A model generated the notes under the pieces. That model saw only the letters and a program-made list of their open reading frames with translations, made no database searches and was not told the DNA's origin. A stretch of 64,000 nucleotides of DNA, taken from CAXMRP01 sp965216515. GTDB taxonomy: Bacteria > Pseudomonadota > Alphaproteobacteria > Rhizobiales > Afifellaceae. Positions 1-8,660 of this stretch are shown in pieces. The stretch lies in assembly GCA_965216515.1 (NCBI GenBank), contig OZ244173.1, positions 682,001-746,000 on the forward strand. Direction: 5' to 3'. Each line of letters begins with the position of its first letter. The stretch's first letter is position 1. The translations under genes and the position numbers were made by a program.

Positions 1-438
1 TGCCACGACCGGCACATCGTACTTCTTGACCAGTGGCAGGATCGCTTCCAGCTTTTCCTCTTCCCCGGTAACGGAATTGACCAGCGGTCGCCCTTTCGCG
101 GCCGCAAGGCCCGCCTCGATCGCCGACGTGACCGACGAGTCGATCGACAGCGGGACGTCGACCAATCCTTGTACGATCTGGAGTGTTTTCACCAGCAGGG
201 GCGGTTCGGTGACATTGGGGTCGATTGCGGTGACGCCGGCATTGACGTCAAGCATGGTCGCACCGGCGGCGACCTGCGCCAAAGCATCCGCCTCCACGGT
301 CTCAAAGTTCCCGGCTTCCATTTCCGCGGCGAGTTTCTTGCGTCCGGTCGGATTGATCCGCTCGCCGATTACGCAAAAGGGCTGGTCAAATCCGATTGTG
401 ATTTCCCTGGTCGCCGAGGCGACAATTGTCCGGGTCAT
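1..438 (-). CDS. methyltetrahydrofolate:corrinoid methyltransferase (MtgA-like, pterin-binding), 3' end outside window
   Basis: The N-terminal 146 codons are present and the gene runs off the left edge. The protein shows the pterin-binding TIM-barrel start seen in dihydropteroate synthase/MetH-type methyltransferases: VIGERINPTGRKK near residue 23, a DVNAG strand near residue 64 and an IDSSV strand near residue 98. In this family the enzyme moves a methyl group between a corrinoid protein and tetrahydrofolate in the cytoplasm. It sits with MetF, a MetV-like protein, a corrinoid protein and an MttB-family methyltransferase, so it most likely takes the methyl group from methyl-corrinoid to THF. 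The ATG at 438 is preceded by GGGAG. The substrate direction is inferred from context. Confidence 0.85.
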   Translation of the reverse strand, partial: MTRTIVASATREITIGFDQPFCVIGERINPTGRKKLAAEMEAGNFETVEADALAQVAAGATMLDVNAGVTAIDPNVTEPPLLVKTLQIVQGLVDVPLSIDSSVTSAIEAGLAAAKGRPLVNSVTGEEEKLEAILPLVKKYDVPVVA

Positions 439-580
439 GGCTGTTCTCCCGATATAAAGTTGTCTTTATATCCTAGTTGGTTCGATCGCTATTTCGTGGC
501 CAGCTGGTGTGCGGGCACCTCGGGCGGATGGTCCGGGCAGTGTCCAATTCGTGCTTTCGCCCGACAGGCCACATGGGTAT

Positions 581-1663
581 TCATGTTGTCGCGTCTGCCT
601 TGTCAGCAATTACGCCCTGCAGGCGTTCCATCACGACGGGATCGTCCGGCCGGCCTTCGCGGGCCCAGGGTTTGCGATCCTTCAGCACGCCGGATTCCGC
701 CACAATTTCCGCCACCAGTTCCTCTTGCCGGTAGGCCATGACATGGACGCCGGAGATGCCCGCAATTTCCTTCACCTCATTGATGATATCGATGCAAAGC
801 TGCTTGCCCTCCCGCTTCTGATCCTGCGCGCCGTCCAATCGCGCGACCACATGATCGGGAATGTGGACACCGGGCACATTTGACCGGATCCACCGAGCCG
901 CTCGTGCCGAGGCCAGCGGACCGACACCGGCGAGGACGTAACAGTGTTCATCGAGGCCCAGGTCGCGGACCCGGCTCATATACTGCTTCAGGACCGGCAC
1001 ATCGAAACAATATTGGGTTTGAACGAACTGGGCGCCGGCTGCGATCTTCTTGGCAAGGCGCTTCGGCCTGAAATCATGCGGCGGCGCGAACGGGTTGGCC
1101 GCCGCCCCAAGAAACACACGCGGAGGCGTGGATATTTTTCGGCCGGACAGGAATATCCGTTGATCGCGCATGGTCCGGATCGTCTCCAGAAGCGACATGC
1201 AATCGAAATCGAAAACGGGCAGGGCGCCCGGCTGGTCTCCTGCCTGCACGCCGTCACCGGTCAGGCACAGGACATTGCAGACACCCATTGCCGCAGCACC
1301 CAGCACATCGCCTTGAATTGCAATCCGATTTCGGTCCCGACAGGAAATCTGCATGATCGGCGCATAACCCATCCGGGTCAGAAGTGCGCAGATACCGACA
1401 CTCGACATATGGCAATTTGCTCCGGAGCCGTCGGTGGCGTTGATACCATCGACCCAACCTTCGAAGATCGCCGCGCGTTCGTAGACATCTTCCGGATCGG
1501 CGGAGTCCGGCGGGTTGAGCTCCGCGGTCACGGCAAATTCACCGCGCCGCAGAATACGCTCCAGTCGGCCGCGGGACGAGTGATTTGGCAATTCGGCAAT
1601 CAAATCACCCGGATCCGGTTCCTGGCCCGCCAGGCCCGGCTTTGTTGTTTCACTGCCGGTCAT
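581..1663 (-). CDS. metF: methylenetetrahydrofolate reductase
   Basis: A 360-residue MetF-family flavoprotein that interconverts methyl-THF and methylene-THF. Visible family features are the TAELNPPD strand near residue 46, the NATDGSGANCHMSS segment, NVLCLTGDG, and QTQYCFDV in the second half. In this cluster it probably runs oxidatively, feeding methyl groups from the corrinoid system into the C1 pool, although it could also support methionine synthesis. Its ATG overlaps the stop of the upstream MetV-like gene by 4 bp (ATGA), indicating translational coupling. There is about 140 bp without a gene before the MtgA-like gene. Confidence 0.9.
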   Translation of the reverse strand: MTGSETTKPGLAGQEPDPGDLIAELPNHSSRGRLERILRRGEFAVTAELNPPDSADPEDVYERAAIFEGWVDGINATDGSGANCHMSSVGICALLTRMGYAPIMQISCRDRNRIAIQGDVLGAAAMGVCNVLCLTGDGVQAGDQPGALPVFDFDCMSLLETIRTMRDQRIFLSGRKISTPPRVFLGAAANPFAPPHDFRPKRLAKKIAAGAQFVQTQYCFDVPVLKQYMSRVRDLGLDEHCYVLAGVGPLASARAARWIRSNVPGVHIPDHVVARLDGAQDQKREGKQLCIDIINEVKEIAGISGVHVMAYRQEELVAEIVAESGVLKDRKPWAREGRPDDPVVMERLQGVIADKADATT

Positions 1664-2208
1664 TGAACATTGCCCGGTGTCGTCGCGGCCGCATCCATGG
1701 CTCTGGCCTCCGCCGCCTGCGCGGTAACCCGCAACCAGGCCGACGTTTCGACAAGACTTTGGTCGACAGGGTTTTGAACGGCCATGATTGCACTGCCGCC
1801 GGCCATCCGGTTTGCCCCTTCAAATGCCTGCACCCAGACACAGGGCATGTCCGGCTCGACCTCGCAATTGCCGTTCTCCCGGACACCGCCACACGGACCG
1901 TTGCGCAGTTTCTTCGGGCAATTCATCGGACAGGACATCCCGGTCGATGACAGTATGCATTGCCCGCACATACGGCAGTCAAACAGAAGACCCTTGACCC
2001 GCCGCTCGACGAACTTCACCGGCCGTTCTGCACGCGCATAACCGATCGCCGACCAGATCGGGTGAAACTTGAGAAAGACATCGGCGAAGGCGGCATAGAG
2101 CCGCTCAAGAAAGCGGGCATGGCGCACCGACCACAACCGGATTGTATATGCTGCCCGACGCCGGCCCGTAACGCTGACACCCGCCGGCCTATATCCGGAT
2201 CCCGTCAC
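1660..2208 (-). CDS. MetV-like Cys-rich protein (MTHFR C-terminal domain family)
   Basis: A 182-residue protein whose centre holds eight cysteines, roughly at residues 78, 81, 84, 93, 97, 106, 115 and 123, in the pattern CxxCxxC...CxxxC...C...C...C. This matches the family annotated as the methylenetetrahydrofolate reductase C-terminal domain, known in acetogens as MetV, the partner of MetF. It may bind zinc or an iron-sulfur cluster. It overlaps metF by 4 bp downstream and the 112-residue virulence-factor gene by 4 bp upstream, so the three are one translationally coupled unit. The role as a MetF partner is inferred from homology and position. Confidence 0.75.
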   Translation of the reverse strand: MTGSGYRPAGVSVTGRRRAAYTIRLWSVRHARFLERLYAAFADVFLKFHPIWSAIGYARAERPVKFVERRVKGLLFDCRMCGQCILSSTGMSCPMNCPKKLRNGPCGGVRENGNCEVEPDMPCVWVQAFEGANRMAGGSAIMAVQNPVDQSLVETSAWLRVTAQAAEARAMDAAATTPGNVQ

Positions 2209-2543
2209 GGCTCGCCGTCCCCGTCAACGTGTTGCGTCACCCTGTCACCGGACCATCCATCGTTCGCGATGAGCGAGTTGAGTTTTTCGCCGGTATAGCT
2301 GCGATCCAGAAAGGCCAGGCAGGTATCCGCCTCCGCCTCCAGGTCATCGCCGCAGGCCTCCGGATCGCCGCGCCGCCATTCGGCAAGATAGCTGTCGGTG
2401 TCGGTGGCGCCGATCCGCATGGCGCAGCGATCGATTGCCTGGACGAACCGGTCCGGCAACGCCCGCTTGGCATTTTCCCGACCGGCGCGAACGATTATCT
2501 GCGCCGGGATATCGCGCCAGTAAACCACAATGCGTTGCGCCAT
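2205..2543 (-). CDS. 'virulence factor' family small protein of the C1 cluster
   Basis: A 112-residue acidic protein. The ATG at 2543 begins MAQRIVVYWRDIPAQI and is preceded by a GGGA-type ribosome site; longer in-frame starts lack this. The opening strand is characteristic of a family named 'virulence factor' in databases, which in alphaproteobacteria commonly travels with MetF and corrinoid methyltransferase genes. Its biochemical role is unknown. Overlap with the MetV-like gene (4 bp) shows it is co-translated with metV/metF. No signal peptide or membrane segment is visible. Confidence 0.65.
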   Translation of the reverse strand: MAQRIVVYWRDIPAQIIVRAGRENAKRALPDRFVQAIDRCAMRIGATDTDSYLAEWRRGDPEACGDDLEAEADTCLAFLDRSYTGEKLNSLIANDGWSGDRVTQHVDGDGEP

Positions 2544-2788
2544 GATTCCCAATCCAGCCTTCTGTCGCGGCGATAAAGGAAGCGACGAAATCTCCGATCG
2601 TTCAAGCACGACGCCTGCGGACCGGATTTGCGACGCACGGGTCGATACCTGATTAGTCGGAATCAATTTCGCAGGCAAAGCGTTTTGCACAGGAGCGACG
2701 GTCAACGCCGTTGCAAAACCGCCAGATCCCCGTGCGCGGCTCCTGGAAGGCAAGCCCGCATTGCCGCGCAAGCCGCCAACGCGCACCG

Positions 2789-3490
2789 TCAGGCATTTGC
2801 CGGTTGATTGTGCCTGCGCCTGATCAGCTCCTTTGCGGTTTCCACGGCAACCGCAGCGTCCCGGCAATAGGCATCCGCACCAATCGCCTTGCCGAATTCC
2901 TCGTTCAAAGGCGCGCCACCGACCATGACGATAAAGTCGTCCCGCAGCCCTTTTTCGACCAGCGTGTCGATGACAACCTTCATGTAGGGCATGGTGGTAG
3001 TAAGCAACGCCGACATCCCGATGATATCCGGCTTGTGTTCCTCGATCGCCGCCAGATAGTTCTCAACCGGATTGTTTATGCCGATATTGATAACCTCAAA
3101 TCCGGCGCCTTCCATCATCATCGCGACCAGGTTTTTGCCGATATCGTGGATGTCGCCCTTGACCGTGCCTATCACCATCGTCCCGATTTTCGGCGCGCCG
3201 GTTTCGGCGAGCAGCGGCCTCAGGATCGCCATCCCGGACTTCATTGCATTCGCCGACAGAAGCACTTCGGGCACGAACAGGATTCCGTCGCGGAAGTCTT
3301 CGCCAACGATCCGCATGCCTTCGACGAGTGCCTTCGTCAACACGTCGTAAGGCGCCCAACCCCGCTCCAGGAGGATATTGGTACCTTCCTCGACCTCTTC
3401 CTTGAGGCCGTCATAAAGGTCGTCCATCATCTGGGCGACAAGGTCGTCATCATTCAGTTGTGACAGAACAATGTCATCGGCATCGGACAT
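2789..3490 (-). CDS. corrinoid (cobalamin-binding) methyltransferase protein, MtgC/MttC-like
   Basis: A 233-residue two-domain corrinoid protein: a helical methionine-synthase-type cap (about residues 1-95) and a B12-binding Rossmann domain. The cobalt-ligand signature DxHxxG is present as GDIHDIG, with D113, H115 and G118. Downstream are the expected SALLTTTM and GGAPLN loops. It carries the methyl group between the MttB-type enzyme and the MtgA-type enzyme. The start at 3490 was chosen because GGAGGT lies just upstream and the resulting length fits the family; a longer in-frame extension to 3733 has no such support. It is transcribed away from the MttB-family gene. Confidence 0.92.
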   Translation of the reverse strand: MSDADDIVLSQLNDDDLVAQMMDDLYDGLKEEVEEGTNILLERGWAPYDVLTKALVEGMRIVGEDFRDGILFVPEVLLSANAMKSGMAILRPLLAETGAPKIGTMVIGTVKGDIHDIGKNLVAMMMEGAGFEVINIGINNPVENYLAAIEEHKPDIIGMSALLTTTMPYMKVVIDTLVEKGLRDDFIVMVGGAPLNEEFGKAIGADAYCRDAAVAVETAKELIRRRHNQPANA

Positions 3491-3808
3491 TTCGCACCTC
3501 CAGGACAGCACCCCCAATCGGGAACGGGATGCCGGCGGACAACGCAACGTTTCTGCCCCCAATATACGGGTCGGGACCCTTTGAAAACCGCACTTGTTTG
3601 CGACGTTCCGACGATCTGTGTGCGACGGCAGTCGGAAAATACCGGAAATTCGGGAGATCTGGATCGGGTGCCCGGCGCATTGTGCCGCATTCCGATTAAA
3701 CCCTGGCGCACCGGAGATGATACGCACTTGCAATCCGCCCTATTCGTCAGCAGCATTTGGATGATTTGTGCCGCGACCGGCAAAGCCGGCGCAATGATCG
3801 GATGAAAA
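3491..3808. promoter_or_regulatory. divergent promoter region between corrinoid-protein and MttB-family genes
   Basis: 318 bp with no convincing gene, separating the minus-strand C1 operon from the plus-strand mttB-type gene. It contains a perfect 7-bp inverted repeat, TTCCGAC at 3606-3612 and GTCGGAA at 3631-3637, with an 18-bp centre. This may be an operator for a regulator of both units. I do not see clear -35/-10 boxes. No cobalamin riboswitch consensus is recognisable. Confidence 0.35.
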
Positions 3809-5386
3809 ATGGTGCCAAACGAAGATGTCGCCGCCAAGACCGGTGCTGGCCCATCGGACCGTCGTGGCCGCCGCGGCGGCGGTGCCGGGGCACGTCGTTC
3901 CAGCCGGCAGGCGGCCGGTCCGGAAACGCTCACCTATATTCAGCGCCAAATTCACCCCTACGAGGTACTGAACGAAGAGGGTCTGGAACGCATCGAGGCC
4001 AACACCGACCGGATCCTCGAAGAGATCGGGATTGAATTTCGCGAGGATGAGGAGGCATTGGCGCTGTGGAAGGAGGCCGGGGCCGATGTCGCCGGAGAGC
4101 GGGTTCATTTTCCCGCGGGGCTTTGCCGATCTTTGATCGCAAGTGCACCGCCTAAGTTCACGCAACACGCCCGCAACCCGGCAAGGTCGGTCCAGATCGG
4201 CGGCAAGGCAACTGTTTTTGCACCGGTCTACGGACCGCCATTCGTCCGCGGCCTGGGTGGCGGTCGGCGCTATGGAACGATCGAGGATTTCCGGAATTTC
4301 GTGAAACTCGCCTATATGGCTCCGGCAATGCACCATTCCGGGGGGACGGTGTGCGAGCCGGTCGACATCCCGGTATCGAAACGCCACCTGGACATGGTCT
4401 ACAGCCATATCAGCCTGTCCGACAAACCGTTCATGGGGTCCGTGACGCATCCATTGCGGGCCCAGGACAGCCTGGACATGGCCAGGATCGCGTTTGGCGA
4501 ATCGTTCGTTGAGGAAAACTGCGTACTGATCAACCTGATCAACGCCAACTCGCCGATGGTTTTCGACGCCACCATGCTGGGCTCGTTGAAGGTCTATGCG
4601 CGGGCCGGCCAGGCAACCATCATATCCCCGTTCATTTTGGCCGGCGCCATGTCGCCGGTTACACTAGCCGGAACACTGTCCCAGATTCTGGCAGAAGTTC
4701 TGGCCGGCACGGCATTCGCCCAGCTTTGCCGGCCCGGTGCGCCGGTCGTGTTCGGAACATTTGCGTCTTCGATTTCGATGCAATCGGGGGCGCCCACCTT
4801 CGGCACGCCGGAACCGGCGCTCGTCCTGTACGGGGCGGCGCAACTGGCACGCCGGCTCAACATTCCGTTCCGCTCCGGTGGCTCCCTGTGTGCTTCCAAG
4901 GTCCCGGATGCCCAGGCTGCCTACGAGAGCGCCGCCACCTTGGTGCCGACCGTCATGGCCGGGACAAACTTCGTTTTGCACTCAGCCGGGTGGCTGGAAG
5001 GGGGGTTGGTTGCTTCCTACGAGAAATTCGTCATGGATTGCGACCAACTCGCCATGATGCAGCGCTTCAGCGCCGGTATCGACATTTCCGACAATGGTCT
5101 GGCGCTGGACGCCATTCGGGAAGTGGGACCGGGAAACCACTATCTCGGCTGTGCGCACACACAGGCGAATTTTCAAACGGCGTTTTATCGCTCGCCACTT
5201 GCCGACAACAACTCCTTCGAGCAATGGCAGGCGGAGGGCGAGGAACCGATCGAGCGGCGGGCTGCGAAGCTATGCCAGAAATGGCTGGACGATTATCAGG
5301 CACCCGTGCTCGATCCCGCCGTCGACGAGGCGCTTTGCGAATTTATGGCGCACAAGAAGCAGCAATTGCCCGACAGTGAGATATAG
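3809..5386 (+). CDS. MttB-family (non-pyrrolysine) trimethylamine/betaine:corrinoid methyltransferase
   Basis: A 525-residue member of the MttB superfamily (COG5598). It opens, after a low-complexity Arg/Gly-rich leader of about 35 residues, with the family-typical TYIQRQIHPYEVLNEEGLERIEANTDRIL stretch. No in-frame amber codon interrupts the gene, so it is not a pyrrolysine trimethylamine methyltransferase. Pyl-free relatives demethylate glycine betaine, proline betaine or carnitine, passing the methyl group to a corrinoid protein. The divergent corrinoid-protein and MtgA/MetF genes provide the rest of that path. The exact substrate cannot be read from sequence. The start at 3809 (MVPNEDV) is the first ATG; a later start after the basic leader is possible. 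Confidence 0.85.
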   Translation: MVPNEDVAAKTGAGPSDRRGRRGGGAGARRSSRQAAGPETLTYIQRQIHPYEVLNEEGLERIEANTDRILEEIGIEFREDEEALALWKEAGADVAGERVHFPAGLCRSLIASAPPKFTQHARNPARSVQIGGKATVFAPVYGPPFVRGLGGGRRYGTIEDFRNFVKLAYMAPAMHHSGGTVCEPVDIPVSKRHLDMVYSHISLSDKPFMGSVTHPLRAQDSLDMARIAFGESFVEENCVLINLINANSPMVFDATMLGSLKVYARAGQATIISPFILAGAMSPVTLAGTLSQILAEVLAGTAFAQLCRPGAPVVFGTFASSISMQSGAPTFGTPEPALVLYGAAQLARRLNIPFRSGGSLCASKVPDAQAAYESAATLVPTVMAGTNFVLHSAGWLEGGLVASYEKFVMDCDQLAMMQRFSAGIDISDNGLALDAIREVGPGNHYLGCAHTQANFQTAFYRSPLADNNSFEQWQAEGEEPIERRAAKLCQKWLDDYQAPVLDPAVDEALCEFMAHKKQQLPDSEI

Positions 5387-5577
5387 CGGGCAGGGACCCC
5401 GATAGTGTCCCGGCGGATCCGAACGACCGTATCCGATCGGCCGTTGCGTCGGGCTGGCGGCAAGGAGGCGGCTTCGGTCCGCCGTAAACTTGGCTTCGCA
5501 GGAATTGAAATTATTCGGCCTGAACTCGGCCTGCCGGTCGAACGCGCGAAAGGAGCTGGAGGCAGCCCGGCCGGTGC

Positions 5578-6591
5578 TCAGGCGCGCCGCCGGCGATTTC
5601 GTCGTGCCCGACCACGATCATTTGCCACAGGCGGCGCAACCAGCTCTCCCAAAACCGCTTCAATCCGTGCCCGGTCCGGACGTGCGCCGGCCTGGTGATT
5701 GTCAATCGCCGCCCGCATTGCCGCCACATGTTCATCCGATGTGCCACAGCAGCCGCCGATAATCCGGATGCCGCAATCGATGGCCAGTCGTGCATAGTTG
5801 GCCATCAATTCCGGCGTGCCGGTATAATGGACATGATCGCCATGAACCTGCGGAATACCGCAATTTGCCTTGGCGACCAGAAAAGGTGCCGGTTGTTCCG
5901 GCCCCGCGGCTTCGGCCATCGCAAGCATGGACACCAAAAGGTCCGATGCGCCGACACCGCAATTGCCGCCATAGGCGGCGGGCGGCTGGTCCAGATCATC
6001 GAACACATGCCCCATCCCGGCTGGATCAAGGCCCATCATGGTCTTGCCGGCGGTATCGAAGCTGGCTGTCGCCACATAGGGCATGCCTGCCGCCAAGGTT
6101 GCCTTGGCCGCAGCACGGATTTCGTCCGGCGCCGACATGGTCTCGATCCAGCATACATCCGCACCGCCGTCCTTCAGGCCGCGGGCCTGTTCGGCGAAGG
6201 CGTCGAAGGCGCTGTCATGCGTCAGCACACCAAGCGGCTCAAACAGCTCACCAAGCGGCCCCATCGAGCCGGCGACAACAATTGGCCGGCCCGCCCGTGC
6301 CGCGATTTCACCGGCCAGTTCCGCGGCCCTGCGGTTTAAGTCGAAAACCCGCGATTCGGCCCCGTGCAACTTCAACCGGTCGCGGTTTGCGCCAAAGCTG
6401 TTGGTCAGGATGATATCGGAGCCGGCATCGACGAATCCCCGATGCAGGCGCCGCACATTTTCCGGCGCCGATTCATTCCAGAACTCAGGCGGATCGCCGG
6501 CCTGGAGACCCATATTGAAATAGGCCGTCCCGGTCGCCCCGTCAGCGAGCAGAACACCCTTTTCGGCCAGAAGCTGCGCAAGATCGGTCAT
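5578..6591 (-). CDS. betaine/S-methyl--homocysteine S-methyltransferase family protein
   Basis: A 337-residue zinc-dependent homocysteine methyltransferase. It begins with the barrel strand LLADGATGTAYFNMGL, and the three Zn-ligand cysteines are visible as GGNCG (C211) and GGCCGT (C281, C282). It transfers a methyl group from a betaine, S-methylmethionine or dimethylsulfonium-type donor to homocysteine, forming methionine. Next to the corrinoid demethylation cluster this suggests that one methyl group of the substrate is used directly for methionine. It is convergent with the mttB-type gene. The C-terminus ends in an unusual basic tail (RGRARRNRRRRA). Confidence 0.85.
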   Translation of the reverse strand: MTDLAQLLAEKGVLLADGATGTAYFNMGLQAGDPPEFWNESAPENVRRLHRGFVDAGSDIILTNSFGANRDRLKLHGAESRVFDLNRRAAELAGEIAARAGRPIVVAGSMGPLGELFEPLGVLTHDSAFDAFAEQARGLKDGGADVCWIETMSAPDEIRAAAKATLAAGMPYVATASFDTAGKTMMGLDPAGMGHVFDDLDQPPAAYGGNCGVGASDLLVSMLAMAEAAGPEQPAPFLVAKANCGIPQVHGDHVHYTGTPELMANYARLAIDCGIRIIGGCCGTSDEHVAAMRAAIDNHQAGARPDRARIEAVLGELVAPPVANDRGRARRNRRRRA

Positions 6592-6863
6592 GAATATCGC
6601 GTATGTCGGTGCGGATCGAAGTCGTAGACCACGATTTCACCGGCATCGCAAGCAGCTCACCGCCACGTTCATTCCCGGAAATGGGGTGTTCGGATGGCGG
6701 CCCGATCTGGTGCCTATGAAATAATTCCCGATCAAAGATTTTACACAACATATGCGGATAATCGGAGCAAACGTTCATCAAATCTGCAAACTCTCGCACT
6801 GGTTTGCACGAAATTTCGCAAGCAAAATGAAGGTGTTGGGGTGAGGGTGTCGGAGGGGCTGAT
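6592..6863. promoter_or_regulatory. divergent intergenic region with an inverted repeat
   Basis: 272 bp between the divergently transcribed homocysteine methyltransferase and desaturase genes. A perfect 6-bp inverted repeat, TGCAAA at 6785-6790 and TTTGCA at 6803-6808, is separated by 12 bp, a geometry compatible with a dimeric regulator. GGAGGGG at 6852-6858 is the ribosome site that fixes the TTG start of the desaturase. No SAM or cobalamin riboswitch is recognisable. Confidence 0.3.
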
Positions 6864-7766
6864 TTGAAGAAAGCTATGGAGTGGCCGACGCTGGCGCTGA
6901 TTATCGCGTGCACGGCCACCTGGGCAGTGCTGGTCTATTTGGCCGGAGATCTGCCCTATTGGGTGAGCTTGCCGGCACTGGCGGTGACGACGGCATTTCA
7001 TTCCTCGCTGCAGCACGAAGTCCTGCACGGCCATCCGAGCGGTTCGGCACGGTTGAACGAGCTGCTCGTCTTTCCAGCGCTGGGTCTGGTGTTTCCCTAT
7101 CGGCGATTTCGCGCCCTGCATTTGCGGCACCACAACGACGACACCCTGACCGATCCCTACGACGATCCGGAGAGCTTCTATCTGGCGATGGCCGATTGGC
7201 AGGTCTTGCCAAAACCTCTTAAAGCATTGATGACACTCAACAATACGCTCACTGGCCGACTCCTCTTCGGACCGCCCATTCTGACAATTGGTTTTCTGGG
7301 TGCGGAATTGCGCGCAATCTTCGCCGGTGACCGCAAGGTCATCGGCGCATGGCTCCTGCACATTCCGGCAGTCGCCCTCGTGGTGGGTGCGCTCGCGGCC
7401 GCCGGTTTCCCCCTCTGGCTCTATTGTGTTGGCGTCGCCTGGCCGGCCATGTCTTTGATATTGCTGCGGACTTTTGCTGAACATCAGGCCAGCGAGCATC
7501 CCGGCGCTCGCACCGCGATTATCGAATCGGGGCGGTTCTTTTCGCTGCTGTTCCTCAACAACAACCTCCACTACATCCACCATGCCCACCCCCGCGCGCC
7601 CTGGTACGCATTGCCGGGCCTCTACCGCGAACGCCGGGCCGCCTGGCTCCGGGCCAACGACGGCTACGGTTACGCCGGGTATGGCGATGTCGCTGTCCGT
7701 TACCTGCTTCGGATCAAGAATCCGGTCCCGCATCCTTATTTGCGGCGATCGGCCGATCGGCGTTAA
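6864..7766 (+). CDS. membrane fatty-acid-desaturase-superfamily diiron protein
   Basis: A 300-residue integral membrane protein with the three histidine boxes of the desaturase superfamily: HEVLHGH (51-57), HLRHH (86-90) and NNLHYIHH (233-240). Several hydrophobic spans are visible (about 9-27, 36-48, 164-200). The start is TTG, placed 5 bp after a strong GGAGGGG; the next ATG (6876) is 17 bp away and therefore less likely. Members oxidise fatty acyl chains, sterols or small onium or aromatic substrates, so the substrate is open. It is followed after 9 bp by a PhnD-like protein gene, probably in one operon. Confidence 0.8.
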   Translation: MKKAMEWPTLALIIACTATWAVLVYLAGDLPYWVSLPALAVTTAFHSSLQHEVLHGHPSGSARLNELLVFPALGLVFPYRRFRALHLRHHNDDTLTDPYDDPESFYLAMADWQVLPKPLKALMTLNNTLTGRLLFGPPILTIGFLGAELRAIFAGDRKVIGAWLLHIPAVALVVGALAAAGFPLWLYCVGVAWPAMSLILLRTFAEHQASEHPGARTAIIESGRFFSLLFLNNNLHYIHHAHPRAPWYALPGLYRERRAAWLRANDGYGYAGYGDVAVRYLLRIKNPVPHPYLRRSADRR

Positions 7767-7775
7767 CGCCTTGTC

Positions 7776-8588
7776 ATGACGTCTGAATCCGGCCGAAAGC
7801 GCGGCCTTCAACCGGCGCTGGCTTCGCTGCCGATGTACGACTGGCCGCAAGTGAGGGCGGCAACCGACCGGCTCTGGACGGCAATCGGCACCCGCCTCCG
7901 TCAGGCCGGGCTGGCCGCACCCGACAATCTTTGCCGGACCGCGGATGTCGAGGCTGCCTGGCGCGATCCGCGGCTTCTTCTGTCGCAGACATGCGGCTAC
8001 CCGCTGGTCACCCGCCTCGCCGGCCGGGTGCACTATCTCGCAACACCCCACTATGACGCACCGGGTTGTGACGGGCCGAATTATTGCAGCATTATCATAA
8101 GCTTAAAGGGTGCCGGAAAGGGCCTCGCGGATTTTTCCGGCAAGCGGATCGGGATTAACGCCGATGACAGTCTGTCCGGCTGCGTGGCGCTGAAAGCCGC
8201 AATCGCCGAAGCCGGTTTTCGCCCCGAATCCTTCGGCGACTGGGAGCGAACCGGCAGCCATCGCATTTCGCTGGAAGCGGTTGCCAGTGGAGATATCGAC
8301 CTTGCCGCCATCGATGCGGTGGCATTCGCGATTGCCACCGATCATCTGCCGCATCTCATTGAAAAGGTTCAAATAATCGGCAAAACACCGCCGCTCCCCG
8401 GCCTGCCCCTGATCACCGGCATCGCGGCTGGCGACAAGGCCGCGGCAATTCGCGAAACATTGTCTGCCGTTGTCGCGGATCCCGGCCTTTCTTCCGTCCG
8501 GACGGCACTGCATCTGTCCGGGTTGTCTGTCCTGCCAGCCGGCGCCTACCACACGGTTTTGCAGACGGCGCGGCGCGCCGGCATCTGA
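7776..8588 (+). CDS. PhnD-like phosphate/phosphonate-type substrate-binding protein
   Basis: A 270-residue protein of the PhnD/transferrin-like periplasmic-binding fold: ASLPMYDWPQV at the front, a GKRIGINADDSLSGCVALK segment in the middle and an AIDAVAFAIA strand after it. Members bind phosphonates or other small ligands for ABC import. No classical signal peptide is visible at the N-terminus, and no permease or ATPase gene adjoins it, so it may act as an orphan ligand-binding or enzyme-associated protein. It is coupled to the desaturase gene with a 9-bp gap. Confidence 0.7.
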   Translation: MTSESGRKRGLQPALASLPMYDWPQVRAATDRLWTAIGTRLRQAGLAAPDNLCRTADVEAAWRDPRLLLSQTCGYPLVTRLAGRVHYLATPHYDAPGCDGPNYCSIIISLKGAGKGLADFSGKRIGINADDSLSGCVALKAAIAEAGFRPESFGDWERTGSHRISLEAVASGDIDLAAIDAVAFAIATDHLPHLIEKVQIIGKTPPLPGLPLITGIAAGDKAAAIRETLSAVVADPGLSSVRTALHLSGLSVLPAGAYHTVLQTARRAGI

Positions 8589-8616
8589 CATCCGCGGCCG
8601 CTCCGATCTCCCGCGC

Positions 8617-8660
8617 CGGCCCCAGTGTCGGCCCCAGTGTCGGCCCCAGTGTCGGCCCCT
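8617..8660. repeat. 12-bp tandem repeat, three copies plus a partial
   Basis: The unit cggccccagtgt is repeated at 8617-8628, 8629-8640 and 8641-8652, followed by a degenerate partial copy. It lies in the 186-bp gap between the convergent PhnD-like and DddP-like genes and is not part of a supported gene. It looks like replication slippage. Confidence 0.9.

Noticed and set aside
3491..6863. Cobalamin or SAM riboswitch in the C1 cluster
   Set aside because: No conserved riboswitch core could be recognised in the intergenic regions; a covariance-model search would be decisive.
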